64,000 nt of DNA from Methylobacterium durans. Lineage in GTDB: Bacteria; Pseudomonadota; Alphaproteobacteria; Rhizobiales; Beijerinckiaceae. Shown one piece after another: positions 1-8,733 of this stretch (position 1 is its first letter; each line of letters opens with the position of its first letter). The position numbers and the translations under genes are program-made. The stretch lies in assembly GCF_003173715.1 (NCBI RefSeq), contig NZ_CP029550.1, positions 5,441,501-5,505,500 of the forward strand, written 5' to 3'. The notes beneath the pieces are model-generated. The model was not told the DNA's origin. It saw nothing but the letters and a program-made list of their open reading frames with translations, and ran no database searches.

Positions 1-358
1 GCTTCACCTGCGTGAATGCCCGCCAGGATCTGAGGATCATGCTGGCCGGGCTGAAGCGGAACCCTCCCGGGTACCCTTCAGCCCGGCTCCGCCGATCTAC
101 CAACCGTGCCCCCTAAGCTGGCGGCGGGGCCGCTCTTCAAACCGTACTGCTTTGCTCGGCACAGCCCTGCTGTCCCAGACGCCTGGGTTCCCTCTGAGGC
201 GCCTAATCTGGGTGAATGCCGCGGGCGGCTGATCAGGCACGGTGAACAGGCTGGAAGTGCACATCCAACACGGCCTTGCCGGCGCCTCTCAGGGATTCTC
301 CGCTGGCAGGGCCGTTTCGCCAGCAATCATCATGCTTAGGCCGGCCCCGCAGTCTCGG
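1..358. other. Intergenic, no supported gene
   Basis: The short open frames here overlap on both strands and show no domain or convincing start. I see no RNA gene or repeat. The stretch ends at the left copy (354-358) of the 5-bp target duplication of the following insertion sequence. Confidence 0.5.
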
Positions 359-420
359 TGAACTGCACCCCGTTTTGACCGGACAGGCGGCATAGCTCAC
401 GAAGGCATAGGCGCAAGCCT

Positions 421-840
421 ATGGGTAAGGCTATGTCACCTGATCCGACTGCCCCGCCGGTGCACGGCGAGATCCTGGCTGGCGTTCAGCGCCGACGTCG
501 TTGGTCCACGTCCGAGAAGATCCGCTTCATCGAGGAGAGCCAGCAGCCCGGCTCGTCCGTATCGTTCGTGGCCCGCCGCTACGGCATATCGCCGAGCCTG
601 CTGTTCTCGTGGAAGCGACGCATGTTGGAGGGCGGCCATCAGGCCGTGCAAGCCGACGAGGAGGTCGTCGGAACCAGCCGGGTGCGCGCGTTGGAACGGC
701 GCGTGCGCGATCTCGAACGCCTGCTCGGGCGCAAGACCATGGAAGTCGAGATCCTGAAGGAGGCGCTCGACCTCGCGCGCACAAAAAAACTGAGCTTGCC
801 GCTCGCCTCCTGGGGCGAGCCGACGGGCGGTTCGCGGTGA
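421..840 (+). CDS. IS3-family transposase OrfA (helix-turn-helix subunit)
   Basis: A 139-residue DNA-binding subunit of the transposase. Residues about 25-65 form an HTH_8-type helix-turn-helix (RRRWSTSEKIRFIEES, then VARRYGISPSLLFSWKRRM). Residues about 85-118 are a leucine-zipper-like helix (ALERRVRDLERLLGRKTMEV), as expected for OrfA of the IS2 group. Codons ACA AAA AAA at 781-789 contain the heptamer A AAA AAA. A -1 slip there would give AAA ACT GAG and fuse OrfA to OrfB, the normal route to active transposase in this family. Without slippage the frame ends at the TGA at 838-840. Confidence 0.88.
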   Translation: MGKAMSPDPTAPPVHGEILAGVQRRRRWSTSEKIRFIEESQQPGSSVSFVARRYGISPSLLFSWKRRMLEGGHQAVQADEEVVGTSRVRALERRVRDLERLLGRKTMEVEILKEALDLARTKKLSLPLASWGEPTGGSR

Positions 841-1658
841 AGGCGGTCGCCGACACGCTCGGCGTAGCCCGCTCTCATCTGACCGAGCGCCTGAGCCATT
901 CCTCCCGGCCGCGCGGCCCCTACCGCAAGCCCAAGGATGCGCTGCTGTTGCCGACGATCCGCGCGATCGTCGATGCGCGGCCGAGCTACGGCTACCGCCG
1001 CGTCACTGCGCTGGTGAACCGGGTGCTGCGCTCGCGCGGCGAGCCCGTCATCAACGCCAAGCGCGTGCTCCGCATCCTGCGGGCGAACGGGCTCACCCTC
1101 GCGCCGCACACTGCCCGCCGTCCCGGCCGGACCCACGACGGCGTCGTCGTCGCACTACACTCGAACGTGCGATGGTGCTCGGACCACCTCGAACTGCGCT
1201 GCCGGGACGGCGCAGTCGTGCGGGTGCTGTTTGCCATCGACGCCTGCGATCGCGAAATCATGGCTTGGTCAGCGACCACGGCGGGTGTCTCGGCCGAGAT
1301 GGTCTGCGACCTGATGCTTGCCTGCGCCGAGCGCCGGTTCAGCGCGACAAAGACACCGCATCCGGTCGAGTGGCTGTCCGACAACGGCTCCGCCTACATC
1401 GCCAAGCAGACTGCTCAAACGGCCGCTGCGCTCGGCCTGCGGTTGCTGTTCACGCCGGTGCGCTCGCCCCAGAGCAACGGCATCGCGGAGGCATTCGTGA
1501 AGACGCTCAAGCGCGACTACGCCCGCCTCACGATCCTGCCGGACGCCGAGACCGTGATGCGGCTTCTGCCCGGCTGGTTCGAGGACTACAACACCATCCA
1601 CCCGCACTCCGGCCTGCGCATGCTCTCGCCCCGAGAGTTCCTCAGCCGGAGTGCCTAA
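837..1658 (+). CDS. IS3-family transposase OrfB (DDE integrase core)
   Basis: The catalytic part of the transposase, in the -1 frame relative to OrfA. A GTG at 837 overlapping the OrfA stop could start it separately, but the frame is continuous from the A7 slippery run at 783-789, so the product is probably an OrfAB fusion. An HTH_21 segment (RPSYGYRRVTALVN) is followed by an integrase core. The acidic residues lie in WCSDHLELRC (D), WLSDNGSAYI (D) and SPQSNGIAEAFVKTLKRD (E), giving a complete DDE triad. The C-terminus YNTIHPHSGLRMLSPREF is typical of the family. The reading frame upstream of 783 is a shadow of OrfA. Confidence 0.9.
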   Translation: MKAVADTLGVARSHLTERLSHSSRPRGPYRKPKDALLLPTIRAIVDARPSYGYRRVTALVNRVLRSRGEPVINAKRVLRILRANGLTLAPHTARRPGRTHDGVVVALHSNVRWCSDHLELRCRDGAVVRVLFAIDACDREIMAWSATTAGVSAEMVCDLMLACAERRFSATKTPHPVEWLSDNGSAYIAKQTAQTAAALGLRLLFTPVRSPQSNGIAEAFVKTLKRDYARLTILPDAETVMRLLPGWFEDYNTIHPHSGLRMLSPREFLSRSA

Positions 1659-1848
1659 ACCCGCCCCGCCGCCTGTCCGCTCAGACAGGGTGCACTCCAC
1701 TCGGGGCTCGCGCGGCTTTCAATACGGCAATTATTTTGTTCACACATGCGCAAGCATGGCACCGTGCGGCCTCGCTTCCGATTGATTGTGCGCTATCTTC
1801 TTCGGCGGCTTCGATGCCAACGCAATCAACCATTCGAGGAAACGCCTT

Positions 1849-2322
1849 ATGTTCAGGTCGTTAGCGCTGACCGCTACTTTCGTTATGGCAGCCCTCAGCC
1901 CCGCCGCAGCCCTCGAAGTTACCAAGACCGCAGATGTCGCGGCCCCACCCCCAAAAGTCTGGAAGACCATCGGCGAGTTCTGTGGGATTGGGGATTGGCA
2001 CCCGGCAGTGGAGAAATGCACGCTCTCCGAGAAGGGCGGCAAGAAGATGCGCACCCTGAACCTTAAGGGCGGTGGCGAGATCGTCGAGGAGCAGGTCTCC
2101 CGCGACGAGAAGAAGATGGACTACACTTATACGATCTTACAGAGCCCGCTGCCGGTGTCGGACTACAAGTCGACGCTCTCTGTGGCACCGAATGGCGCGG
2201 GCTCGAAGCTTACCTGGACCGGCTCGTTCAAGGCCAAAGGTGCCCCTGATGCCAAGGCTCAGGAGGTGATTGGCGGCATCTACGAAGCTGGGCTCAAGGG
2301 AATCACCGAGAAGGCGAAGTAA
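1849..2322 (+). CDS. SRPBCC-family (polyketide cyclase/START-like) exported protein
   Basis: A 157-residue protein with a predicted signal peptide (MFRSLALTATFVMAALSPAAA) and then a START/Bet v1-like domain. The start of that domain, VTKTADVAAPPPKVWKTIGE, matches the opening strand and helix of SRPBCC proteins, and the end is a long C-terminal helix. The fold binds hydrophobic ligands; the ligand here cannot be read from sequence. I chose ATG 1849 because GAGGA precedes it at a suitable distance and the signal peptide starts there. The longer open frame from 1786 would add an unlikely N-terminus. A hairpin 12 bp downstream probably ends the transcript. Confidence 0.8.
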   Translation: MFRSLALTATFVMAALSPAAALEVTKTADVAAPPPKVWKTIGEFCGIGDWHPAVEKCTLSEKGGKKMRTLNLKGGGEIVEEQVSRDEKKMDYTYTILQSPLPVSDYKSTLSVAPNGAGSKLTWTGSFKAKGAPDAKAQEVIGGIYEAGLKGITEKAK

Positions 2323-2333
2323 GCCATCAATTC

Positions 2334-2362
2334 AGCAGGGGCCGGCAAGCCCTGCCCCTGCT
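2334..2362 (+). terminator. Hairpin after the SRPBCC gene
   Basis: A perfect 9-bp inverted repeat, AGCAGGGGC (2334-2342) and GCCCCTGCT (2354-2362), lies 12 bp after the stop codon. Only a weak T stretch follows, so it is terminator-like rather than a textbook intrinsic terminator. Confidence 0.5.
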
Positions 2363-2400
2363 TCATACGTGGCTGCAATGACAGCGAAGGGCTATTTGAA

Positions 2401-2664
2401 GTGAGCACGACCAATGGAAGCGGCTCTGAACGCCTCGGCGAGCTCATTCGCTTGGCTATCGATCTTTCCGATCGCGTGCTCATGGCTCGGCTCGCGGATC
2501 AGGAGATACCTACCCGACAGCTTCGTGCGCTCGTTGAGGCAGCCATGTTGCTTCACGAGCGAGGCGAGTCATGGCCGGCGCTGCTCAACCAAGCCTTGTA
2601 CGAATTGTCGGGGACGACAGAGGAAAGCTTCTCGGAGGGCGGTGGGCTTCAGATTGTGACTTGA
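2401..2664 (+). CDS. Small hypothetical protein
   Basis: A possible 87-residue protein starting at GTG 2401. Its middle is a well-formed amphipathic helix series (RLAIDLSDRVLMARLADQ, then ALVEAAMLLHERGESWPALL), which looks like real protein. I do not recognise a family. The ribosome binding site is weak, and an overlapping frame from ATG 2414 to 2659 cannot be excluded. It lies between the SRPBCC gene and a DUF6894 gene on the same strand. Confidence 0.4.
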   Translation: MSTTNGSGSERLGELIRLAIDLSDRVLMARLADQEIPTRQLRALVEAAMLLHERGESWPALLNQALYELSGTTEESFSEGGGLQIVT

Positions 2665-2826
2665 TCAATACCAAGCTGTCATCCGAGCCGCCCGTCCTGC
2701 CGATCTCACACCTTCCGCATGCGTGGCCGAGTTGCCAAGGTCGGGGGCGCTGGAGCGATCGGGCGAGCACCGCGCGCAAGCCCGTGCGTTGACGACGGCA
2801 GAGCCCATCTGCCGGCGGGAGCGCTC

Positions 2827-3081
2827 ATGCCCTGGTACTTCTTCGACGTGCTGCACGATGGGGATGACGTCACCCGGGATCACAAGGGTGTAGACCTCCC
2901 CGATATGGACGCGGCCCAGAGCCACGCGATCGGGATCTGGCACAGGATCATTGAGGAGCGTGCTGGCGGCGGCCGGGATCCTCAGCACTGGAATGTTGCC
3001 ATCCTAGACGTGCATGGAACCGTGCTGGCTCTCGTGCCGATGCCGACGGGGCCAGATGGTGGACCTCCCGCCATGGGCTGA
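2827..3081 (+). CDS. DUF6894-family protein
   Basis: An 84-residue protein beginning MPWYFFDVLHDGDDVTRD. The aromatic MPxYFFD start, the acidic turn and the following DLPDMDAAQSHAI helix are characteristic of the DUF6894 family, common as small stand-alone proteins in Methylobacterium and rhizobia. The function is unknown. The later segment NVAILDVHGTVLALVPM fits the second half of the domain. ATG 2827 gives the family-typical length; the open frame from 2719 would only add unrelated sequence. Confidence 0.75.
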   Translation: MPWYFFDVLHDGDDVTRDHKGVDLPDMDAAQSHAIGIWHRIIEERAGGGRDPQHWNVAILDVHGTVLALVPMPTGPDGGPPAMG

Positions 3082-3153
3082 TCGGAACACGATTCGAGGA
3101 AGCCGCTCGAAGGAGGTGAGTGCTCGCCCTTAGGAAGGGCGAGCCCGGCCGTA

Positions 3154-3621
3154 TCAGCCAGCCTTACGGCGCCCGCGGCCCTTCGGTGCCTCGGCAGCCT
3201 CCGCCATACCGCCTGTGCGCCCAAGGCCGATCGCCTTGGCGAGCTCGGAGCGCTGGGCGGCGTAGCTGGCCGCGACCATTGGGTAGTCGTTGGGCAGGCC
3301 GTAGCGCTGACGATACGTATGCGGATCAAGCCCCTGCGTCGTTAGGTGGCGCTTCAGGGTCTTGTAGGGCTTGCCGTCGATGAAGCTGATCAGCGCATCC
3401 GGCGTGATCGACTTGCGGATCTGCGAAGGCGTGGCCTTCTCGACCACTTCCTCAGCAGCCTGAGGCGCGCCGCTGGCGAGGCCGTTCAGCGCCACGTGCA
3501 CGCTGGCGAGCAGAGTCGGCAGCTCGGCGACCGGGAGAGAGTTGTTGCTCACGTAAGCCGAGACGATATCGGCTGCGAGTTGCACGAAGTCGGGGCTCTG
3601 CCCCTGCTCTTCTTCTGTCAT
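3154..3621 (-). CDS. MucR/Ros-family transcriptional regulator
   Basis: A 155-residue regulator. The C-terminal half carries the Ros/MucR signature: SITPDALISFIDGKPYK, then TLKRHLTTQGLDPHTYRQRY, then GLPNDYPMVAASYAAQRSEL. In zinc-containing Ros the region before DGK holds the metal-binding cysteine. Here it reads SFIDGKPYK with no cysteine, so this belongs with family members reported to fold without zinc. MucR proteins bind AT-rich DNA and act as H-NS-like silencers and regulators of surface and secretion genes. The gene faces away from an AT-richer spacer and the RTX gene at 4215, a plausible but unproven target. Confidence 0.88.
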   Translation of the reverse strand: MTEEEQGQSPDFVQLAADIVSAYVSNNSLPVAELPTLLASVHVALNGLASGAPQAAEEVVEKATPSQIRKSITPDALISFIDGKPYKTLKRHLTTQGLDPHTYRQRYGLPNDYPMVAASYAAQRSELAKAIGLGRTGGMAEAAEAPKGRGRRKAG

Positions 3622-4214
3622 GTTAATGTTCCGTAGCTTGCCCCTCGGCTCGCCTATGGAAGATCATTCCGCAAACATCAAGCGGGCCCGGGCATTGTTC
3701 TTCGATGCGTGGCGATCGTCGTGTGGAAGAGTAGCTTTCTGCTACGCTAGCTGTAGCCTCGTAGCTTGTGGTCGCCTTCGCATCTTCGCCACGTCGGCAG
3801 CGCCTTCGTCCCGCGCCGCTCAGCCCACCCGCGCCGCTCCAGCGGCTCACAGATCCGCGCGGCTGGCCCGGGGCATGAGAGTAAAACTAACTCTAAGGCT
3901 TTTCGCACCGCAGAAACAGTCAAGCATCTGCGATGCAACATGGTCGCCTTCGAAGGCGCCGCCTCAACAAACTCATGGTACGATAAAACCAAAGTAGAGA
4001 GGCATTCTCGTCATTAAAGCTTCGCCGTAAGTTGCGGCAGGTTGTCGCGTTAGTCGTCCAAAAAATGAATACCAAGAAGGCGTTTTGCCAATTTCTAGCT
4101 TGGCCTTTTCTGCACAAAAGCGTACTCGTTAATCTCTGTTAAGGATCTATTACTCCATGCCTCCGGTTGGCTCTGAAGCTGAATGCGCAATGCACAGCTT
4201 AGGGAGACGCTCCG
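3622..4214. other. AT-richer divergent spacer between mucR-like gene and RTX gene
   Basis: No convincing gene. Short open frames on both strands lack conserved features. The DNA is clearly less GC-rich than its surroundings, and it contains a local stem-loop near 3740-3770 (GCTACGCTAGCTGTAGC). It must hold the promoters of the divergent mucR-like and RTX genes. It is a candidate site for MucR binding, but I cannot point to an operator. Confidence 0.45.
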
Positions 4215-5309
4215 ATGGCGACGATTTCTGGCACCAACGGTCCAGACAACCTGACCGGCACAACTGCCGATGACATCATCCTCGGTCTTCTGGGCAATGA
4301 CATCATCACGGACCCAGGCGGCTTCAACCGGATAGACGGGCAGGACGGCAACGACACGATTACGGGCGGCAGCGACGTCGACTACATCGCGGCTGGGCCC
4401 GGCGACGACACGGTCTTCGGCCGCGGTGGCAATGACCAGATCATTGGCGAAGCCGGCAACGACCGCATCTTCACACAAGATGGTGATGACTATGCCGCCG
4501 GTAACCCAGGTGACGACTTCGTAGTCGGCGGGCTCGGCAATGACTTCCTTGTTGGCGAGGCAGGACGCGATCAAGTCTATGGCGAGCAGGGCGACGATTT
4601 TGTGGCTGGCGGCGACGATGACGATTACGTTGATGGAGGCCCCGGCAACGATTTAGTAGATGGCGATGCAGGCAATGATCTGTTGGACGGGCAAGCCGGA
4701 AATGATGTCATTTTCGGCGACTCTGGCGACGACGTCATGAACGGGCGCGCAGGTAACGACATCTTGGACGGAGGAATTGGCCGCGATACTGCCATCTTCA
4801 ATTTCGCGTTCCTGCAAGCGGGCATCGATTCTCGGGGGACCCTTGTATCCGTCAGTGGAACAGGGGAAAACGGCACAGACATTGTGAAAAATACTGAGGT
4901 CTTCCAGTTCGGTGACCGCACGATTGTTCAGGGCGACGGAAGCCCGCTCGTTGATGATCTATTCTATCTGAGCCGAAACCAAGATGTATTCAACTCAGGT
5001 TTAGACGCAGACTCGCACTACAATACGTTTGGTTGGCGCGAAGGCCGCAACCCGAACGCCTTTTTCGATACGCAGGGGTATCTGAATGCTTACGGAGATG
5101 TGCGAGCGGCAGGAGTGAATCCGCTGGAGCACTATCTCAATTTTGGCTGGAAAGAGGGACGCGACCCGTCCGCGAACTTTGACACGAGAGGATATCTTGC
5201 CGCAAACCCGGACGTTGCAGCGGCCGGCATCAATCCTCTGGTGCATTATTTGGAATTCGGCGCCGTGGAAGGACGCCAAGTTGTCAGTGATGGAGTTTTC
5301 TTCCATTAA
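4215..5309 (+). CDS. RTX calcium-binding secreted protein
   Basis: A 364-residue protein with no N-terminal signal peptide. Residues about 8-195 are continuous RTX nonapeptide repeats of the GGxGxDxUx type (for example GGLGNDFLVG, GGPGNDLVDGDAGNDLLDG), which bind calcium and fold outside the cell. Residues about 245-355 are three tandem repeats of roughly 45 residues built on YL.A.xDVxAAGxNPLxHY and FGWxEGRxP, seen in large surface proteins with RTX segments. Secretion would be by a type I ABC exporter, which is not in this window. The start is preceded by GGGAGACG. It lies next to a MucR-type regulator. Confidence 0.85.
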   Translation: MATISGTNGPDNLTGTTADDIILGLLGNDIITDPGGFNRIDGQDGNDTITGGSDVDYIAAGPGDDTVFGRGGNDQIIGEAGNDRIFTQDGDDYAAGNPGDDFVVGGLGNDFLVGEAGRDQVYGEQGDDFVAGGDDDDYVDGGPGNDLVDGDAGNDLLDGQAGNDVIFGDSGDDVMNGRAGNDILDGGIGRDTAIFNFAFLQAGIDSRGTLVSVSGTGENGTDIVKNTEVFQFGDRTIVQGDGSPLVDDLFYLSRNQDVFNSGLDADSHYNTFGWREGRNPNAFFDTQGYLNAYGDVRAAGVNPLEHYLNFGWKEGRDPSANFDTRGYLAANPDVAAAGINPLVHYLEFGAVEGRQVVSDGVFFH

Positions 5310-5368
5310 AGATGATTGAATGCCTGAAGTTTTGTTGACCAATTTCAGGCGTCTCAATACACCGCTAG

Positions 5369-6235
5369 CCCCTCGGCGCTTACGGCCTGTGATCGCTTGA
5401 ACCGTCTGATGCGGTGAGCGTTTCGCCTCTCCTGAACGAGGAGGAGCGATGCTGTCGGACGCACAATGGGCTGAGTTGGAGCCGCTGGTGGAAGCCTGCC
5501 GGCCGAAGGGCAAGACGCCACCACAGGATCTGCGTCGCACCGTCTCGGCTATCCTCTGGCGGCATCAGAATGGCGCCAAGTGGCGCGCCGTGCCAGCTGA
5601 ACTCGGACCCTGGTGGCGGGCCGCTCAGGTCTTCATCCGGTGGGCACGCGCTGGTGTCTGGGAGCGGCTCCTCAGCCTCGTTCAGGAGCGCGGCGTGCAG
5701 CTCGGCATGGTGTTCCTCGACGGCACCAGCGTGCGCGCTCACCAGAAGGCGGCGGGGGCTGCGCGAAGGGGGATCTCAAGCTGAGCGGAGCAAGCGTGAG
5801 GCGCTTGGCCGCTCTCGTGGCCTCTCAGGGACCAAGGCTTGCGTGATCGCTGATGGCGCTGGTCGCGCCATCGCGTTCCGGATCGCGCCTGGGCAAGCAC
5901 ATGAACTGCCTCAGGCCATCCCGCTGCTCGAGCAGCTGCCGGGCGTGCCCAAGTGGGTGGTGGCCGACCGGGGCTACACCAGCCATCGCTTCCGCGCGCA
6001 CATCTGGGGCATGGGTGCACGGCCTGCGATCCCGCCGCAGCGGCACGAGGCGCCTGTCGCCTGTCCGGATTGGATCTACACCAACCGCAACCGGGTCGAG
6101 CGTCTCTGGGCGCGGTTAAAGGAATGGCGCGCCGTCGCCACCCGCTACGAGAAGACCGCCACCAGCTTCGCCGGTGTCCTCTGCCTTGCCGCCGCACTCG
6201 ACTGGCTCAAGTCATAACAGGCCGTAGCCGGGTGG
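5369..6235 (+). mobile_element. IS5-family insertion sequence (IS427-like)
   Basis: Inverted repeats at both ends share TACGGCCTGT and CTTGA (left CGGCGCTTACGGCCTGT around 5375-5390; right, in reverse, CGGCTACGGCCTGT around 6217-6230). Each end is directly flanked by CTAG (5365-5368 and 6236-6239), matching the YTAR target duplication known for IS5-family elements. The element is about 867 bp and carries one transposase split into two overlapping frames. Confidence 0.82.
5449..6217 (+). CDS. IS5-family transposase, two frames
   Basis: The N-terminal frame, 5449-5784, encodes 111 residues (MLSDAQWAELEPLVEACR...) with the first catalytic aspartate in FLDGTSVRAHQKA. The rest lies in the +1 frame up to 6217, with KACVIADGAGRAIAFR, the second aspartate in VVADRGYTSHRF and the glutamate in NRNRVERLWARLKEW. 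The switch falls near 5765-5775 in the run AAGGGGGA. IS427-group elements often use programmed frameshifting, but a simple mutation would look the same. All three DDE residues are present across the two frames. A GAGGAGGAGCG ribosome binding site precedes the start. Confidence 0.82.
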
Positions 6236-6866
6236 CTAGTGCTGGTCTGTCGATCATCCTATTTGCGAAAATGAGCTATGCTCGTGGCAACAGCTAAACT
6301 GACAGCTTCGAATAGCAGATTTCGTATTGTCTATTGGTAAATTTTGCAACGCTCGCCTGAAGGATGAACTTAGACAAAAAATTTGTAGTATGATATTCCC
6401 TAAATATCAGTAAAAAGTGGCCCTGCCATTCCAGCTTAGGAGACTTTCGTGAAGCAGGGCCACGCCAATAGCCTAGACTACCAGCGCTTGCAGGCTATGC
6501 CAATGATGTGCTCGCGCGCACCTACCTAGGTTAATCAATAGTAACTTTATCTATGTCGCTCATCCCCCCGCAACTGTTACGCTCGAAGGTTCCGAGCCGT
6601 AAGATCCTGCAGCTTGTAGCCCCATAAAAGCCCGCCGCGGTGAGCTGGATGAGCTGAGGCGGTTCCCGAAGCGGGTGGATCGCGCTCAGGCGAGATTGCG
6701 GGACCGCGTAGCTCGTCCGCATCACCATCGCCGGTTCCCATTCACATTTTGCAGCACGCCTAACAGCCGTCGCCGCCTCATCTTTCTGGCCGCCGTCCAC
6801 AGGAGTGCACAGGCTTGAACGGCGGCGGGCAGACTCCGGATTGAACCGAGGCCGCCCATCCTGTTT
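6236..6866. other. AT-rich spacer, no supported gene
   Basis: About 630 bp between the IS5 element and the SOS box. It is AT-rich from 6290 to 6560. Short frames on either strand look non-coding. I see no repeat or RNA structure that I can name. Confidence 0.45.
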
Positions 6867-6881
6867 GTTCCTCGTATGTTC
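6867..6881 (+). promoter_or_regulatory. LexA (SOS) box
   Basis: The sequence reads GTTC, seven bases, GTTC (6867-6870 and 6878-6881), an exact match to the alphaproteobacterial LexA operator GTTC-N7-GTTC. It lies 16 bp upstream of the umuD start codon, where a bound repressor would block transcription. DNA-damage induction of the umuDC pair is the expected result. Confidence 0.85.
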
Positions 6882-6897
6882 TCACACGGGGAGGCGG

Positions 6898-7353
6898 ATG
6901 GGCGTCTATCGCATCAGCGATGGCGGCGATGGCGGTCGGGATCTCGTCCACATCCCGATCCTCGGCCAGTGCCTTTGCGCCGGCTTCCCGTCGCCCGCTG
7001 ACGACTTTCTGGAAGGGGCCCTGGAGTTGCCGCGCTGGCTCGCGCCGAACCCACCAGCGACCTTCGCCTGGAACATTTCGGGCGACTCGATGCGAGGTGC
7101 CGGCATCTTCGATCGCGATCTTGCGGTCGTCGATCGCAGCCTCAAGGCCGGTCACGGCAGCGTCGTCGTGGCGGCCGTTGACGGTGAGATGTCGATCAAG
7201 CGCCTTGTCATCGACGGGAACGTGGCACGCCTTGCCTTCGACAATTCGGAACTGCCGGTGTTCGCCGTCGAGGAGCTTGGAGAGGCTGAGATCTGGGGCG
7301 TCGTGCGCTTCTCGATCCGCTGGCACATCGCGCGGGCGGGCCTCGTGCGATGA
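6898..7353 (+). CDS. umuD: UmuD-type error-prone polymerase accessory protein
   Basis: A 151-residue S24-family protein. After RecA-stimulated self-cleavage, UmuD' joins UmuC to form DNA polymerase V. The cleavage region is [13 protein letters not shown] (expected cut at Ala28-Gly29). The catalytic serine is in SGDSM (Ser64) and the catalytic lysine in DGEMSIKRL (Lys101), so the protease dyad is intact. I chose ATG 6898, after GGGGAGGCGG and just downstream of the LexA box; the open frame extends upstream to 6805 but would run through the operator. The last codons overlap the umuC start in an ATGA, so the two are translationally coupled. Confidence 0.93.
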   Translation: MGVYRISDGGDGGRDLVHIPILGQCLCAGFPSPADDFLEGALELPRWLAPNPPATFAWNISGDSMRGAGIFDRDLAVVDRSLKAGHGSVVVAAVDGEMSIKRLVIDGNVARLAFDNSELPVFAVEELGEAEIWGVVRFSIRWHIARAGLVR

Positions 7354-8639
7354 CGCGCGCCATCGCCCTGATCGACGGCAACAGCTTCTACTGCTCCTGC
7401 GAGCGTGTGTTCGATCCGAAGCTCGCCGGCGTGCCCGTCATCGTGCTCTCGAACAACGACGGCTGCGCGATCGCCCGCACGGCCGAGGCCAAGGCGCTCG
7501 GCATCCGCATGGGCGAGCCGTACTTCAAGATCCGGGACATCTGCCGCGCGCAAGGCGTGCGGGTCTTCTCCTCGAACTACACACTCTACGGCGACATGTC
7601 GGCGCGCACCAACGCGGTCTACCGCGACTTCGCGAAGGCCGTGGAGATCTACTCGATCGACGAGAGCTTCCTCGACCTGTCGGACGTGCGAGAGCGCGAC
7701 CGCCTCGAGCTCGCTCGGGATCTGCGTGCTACGGTGAAAGCTTGGACCGGCATCCCGACCTGTGTCGGCATCGGTCCAACGAAGACGCTGGCGAAGCTTG
7801 CCAATCACATCGCCAAGAGCATTCCCGATCTCGGCGGCGTCTGCGATCTCAGCGACGAGGATGAGCGGGCGGCCTGGCTCTGCCGGGTGCATGTCGGCGA
7901 GGTCTGGGGCATCGGCCGCGCCTCGCTCGCCAAGCTCGAGGCAATGGGCGTCGACAGCGTGGCCGATCTGCGCGATCTCGACCCACGGCCCGTCCGCAAG
8001 GCCATGACCGTGGTAGGCGAGCGCATCATTCACGAGCTGCGCGGCCTGTCCTGCTTGCCCCTCGAGCTGATGCCGGCCCAGCGCAAGGGCTGCGCCGTAA
8101 CGCGCTCCTTCTCATCCCGGATCAGCGATCGCGAGACGATGGAGCAGGCGGTGTCCGCCCACGCGACCCGGCTCGGGGAGAAGCTGCGGCGCGGTGGTCT
8201 CGGTACCTCGCATGTGACGGTCTTCTACCACACCAGCGAGCACGACCGCGGCGAGCCGATGCGGTCGGTCTCGACCACCGTGACGCTGCCGGAAGCGACG
8301 AACGACACCCTGGCCCTGATCAAGGCCGCGCGCCTCGGCGTCGCGAAGACGTGGCGCGAGCCCGGCGAGCGCGCCTGGCGTTACAGCAAGGCCGGCATCG
8401 TCACGACCGACCTGATGCTGCTGGAGGCGAGCCCGCGGGCGCTGATCGGCCGCCTCGATCGGGAGCACTCTGGGCCGCTGATGGCAGCGATAGATGCCTG
8501 CAACGCCCGCTTCGGCCGCGGCACAGTGGTCCCGGCGCGCGCGGGCCTTGAGGCGAAGCGCGACTGGAGCACCAAGTTCGAGATGCGGACCCCGCGCTAC
8601 ACGACACAGCTGTCTGAACTGCCGACCGCGAATGCGTGA
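7350..8639 (+). CDS. umuC: UmuC, Y-family DNA polymerase V catalytic subunit
   Basis: A 429-residue translesion polymerase, the usual UmuC length. The first catalytic motif is [17 protein letters not shown]. The second is [15 protein letters not shown] with the metal-binding Asp-Glu pair. Next comes a helix-hairpin-helix ([18 protein letters not shown]) and a little-finger domain starting near residue 230. The C-terminus has the UmuC-specific extension after [13 protein letters not shown]. It starts at ATG 7350 inside the umuD stop. Together with umuD and the LexA box it forms a compact SOS-mutagenesis cassette in an accessory region; such cassettes are often carried on plasmids and islands. 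Confidence 0.94.
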   Translation: MTRAIALIDGNSFYCSCERVFDPKLAGVPVIVLSNNDGCAIARTAEAKALGIRMGEPYFKIRDICRAQGVRVFSSNYTLYGDMSARTNAVYRDFAKAVEIYSIDESFLDLSDVRERDRLELARDLRATVKAWTGIPTCVGIGPTKTLAKLANHIAKSIPDLGGVCDLSDEDERAAWLCRVHVGEVWGIGRASLAKLEAMGVDSVADLRDLDPRPVRKAMTVVGERIIHELRGLSCLPLELMPAQRKGCAVTRSFSSRISDRETMEQAVSAHATRLGEKLRRGGLGTSHVTVFYHTSEHDRGEPMRSVSTTVTLPEATNDTLALIKAARLGVAKTWREPGERAWRYSKAGIVTTDLMLLEASPRALIGRLDREHSGPLMAAIDACNARFGRGTVVPARAGLEAKRDWSTKFEMRTPRYTTQLSELPTANA

Positions 8640-8733
8640 GCTGCTGGCGACTGGCGCCAGAGCTGACCACTTTCCGGCCGAGGCAGCAGCGTTGCTATGT
8701 ACAGCGAGGCTCTTACTGCCGGCGGCCACCATC

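Larger units (their letters stand above)
359..1699 (+). mobile_element. IS3-family insertion sequence (IS2-like), intact
   Basis: The ends are imperfect inverted repeats of about 32 bp. The left runs TGAACTGCACCCCG to GGACAGGCGGC (359-391); the right, read in reverse, runs TGGAGTGCACCCTG to GGACAGGCGGC. The element begins TG and ends CA, as is usual in the family. It is flanked by a perfect 5-bp direct repeat CTCGG (354-358 and 1700-1704). Two frames, orfA and orfB, are joined by an A7 slippery run at 783-789. Ends, target duplication and both frames are present, so the copy looks recent and possibly active. Confidence 0.92.

Noticed and set aside
501..782. N-terminal extension of the IS3 OrfB frame upstream of the A7 run
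   Set aside because: It is antisense-free but lies wholly inside OrfA in another frame; similarity to transposase begins only after the slippery site.
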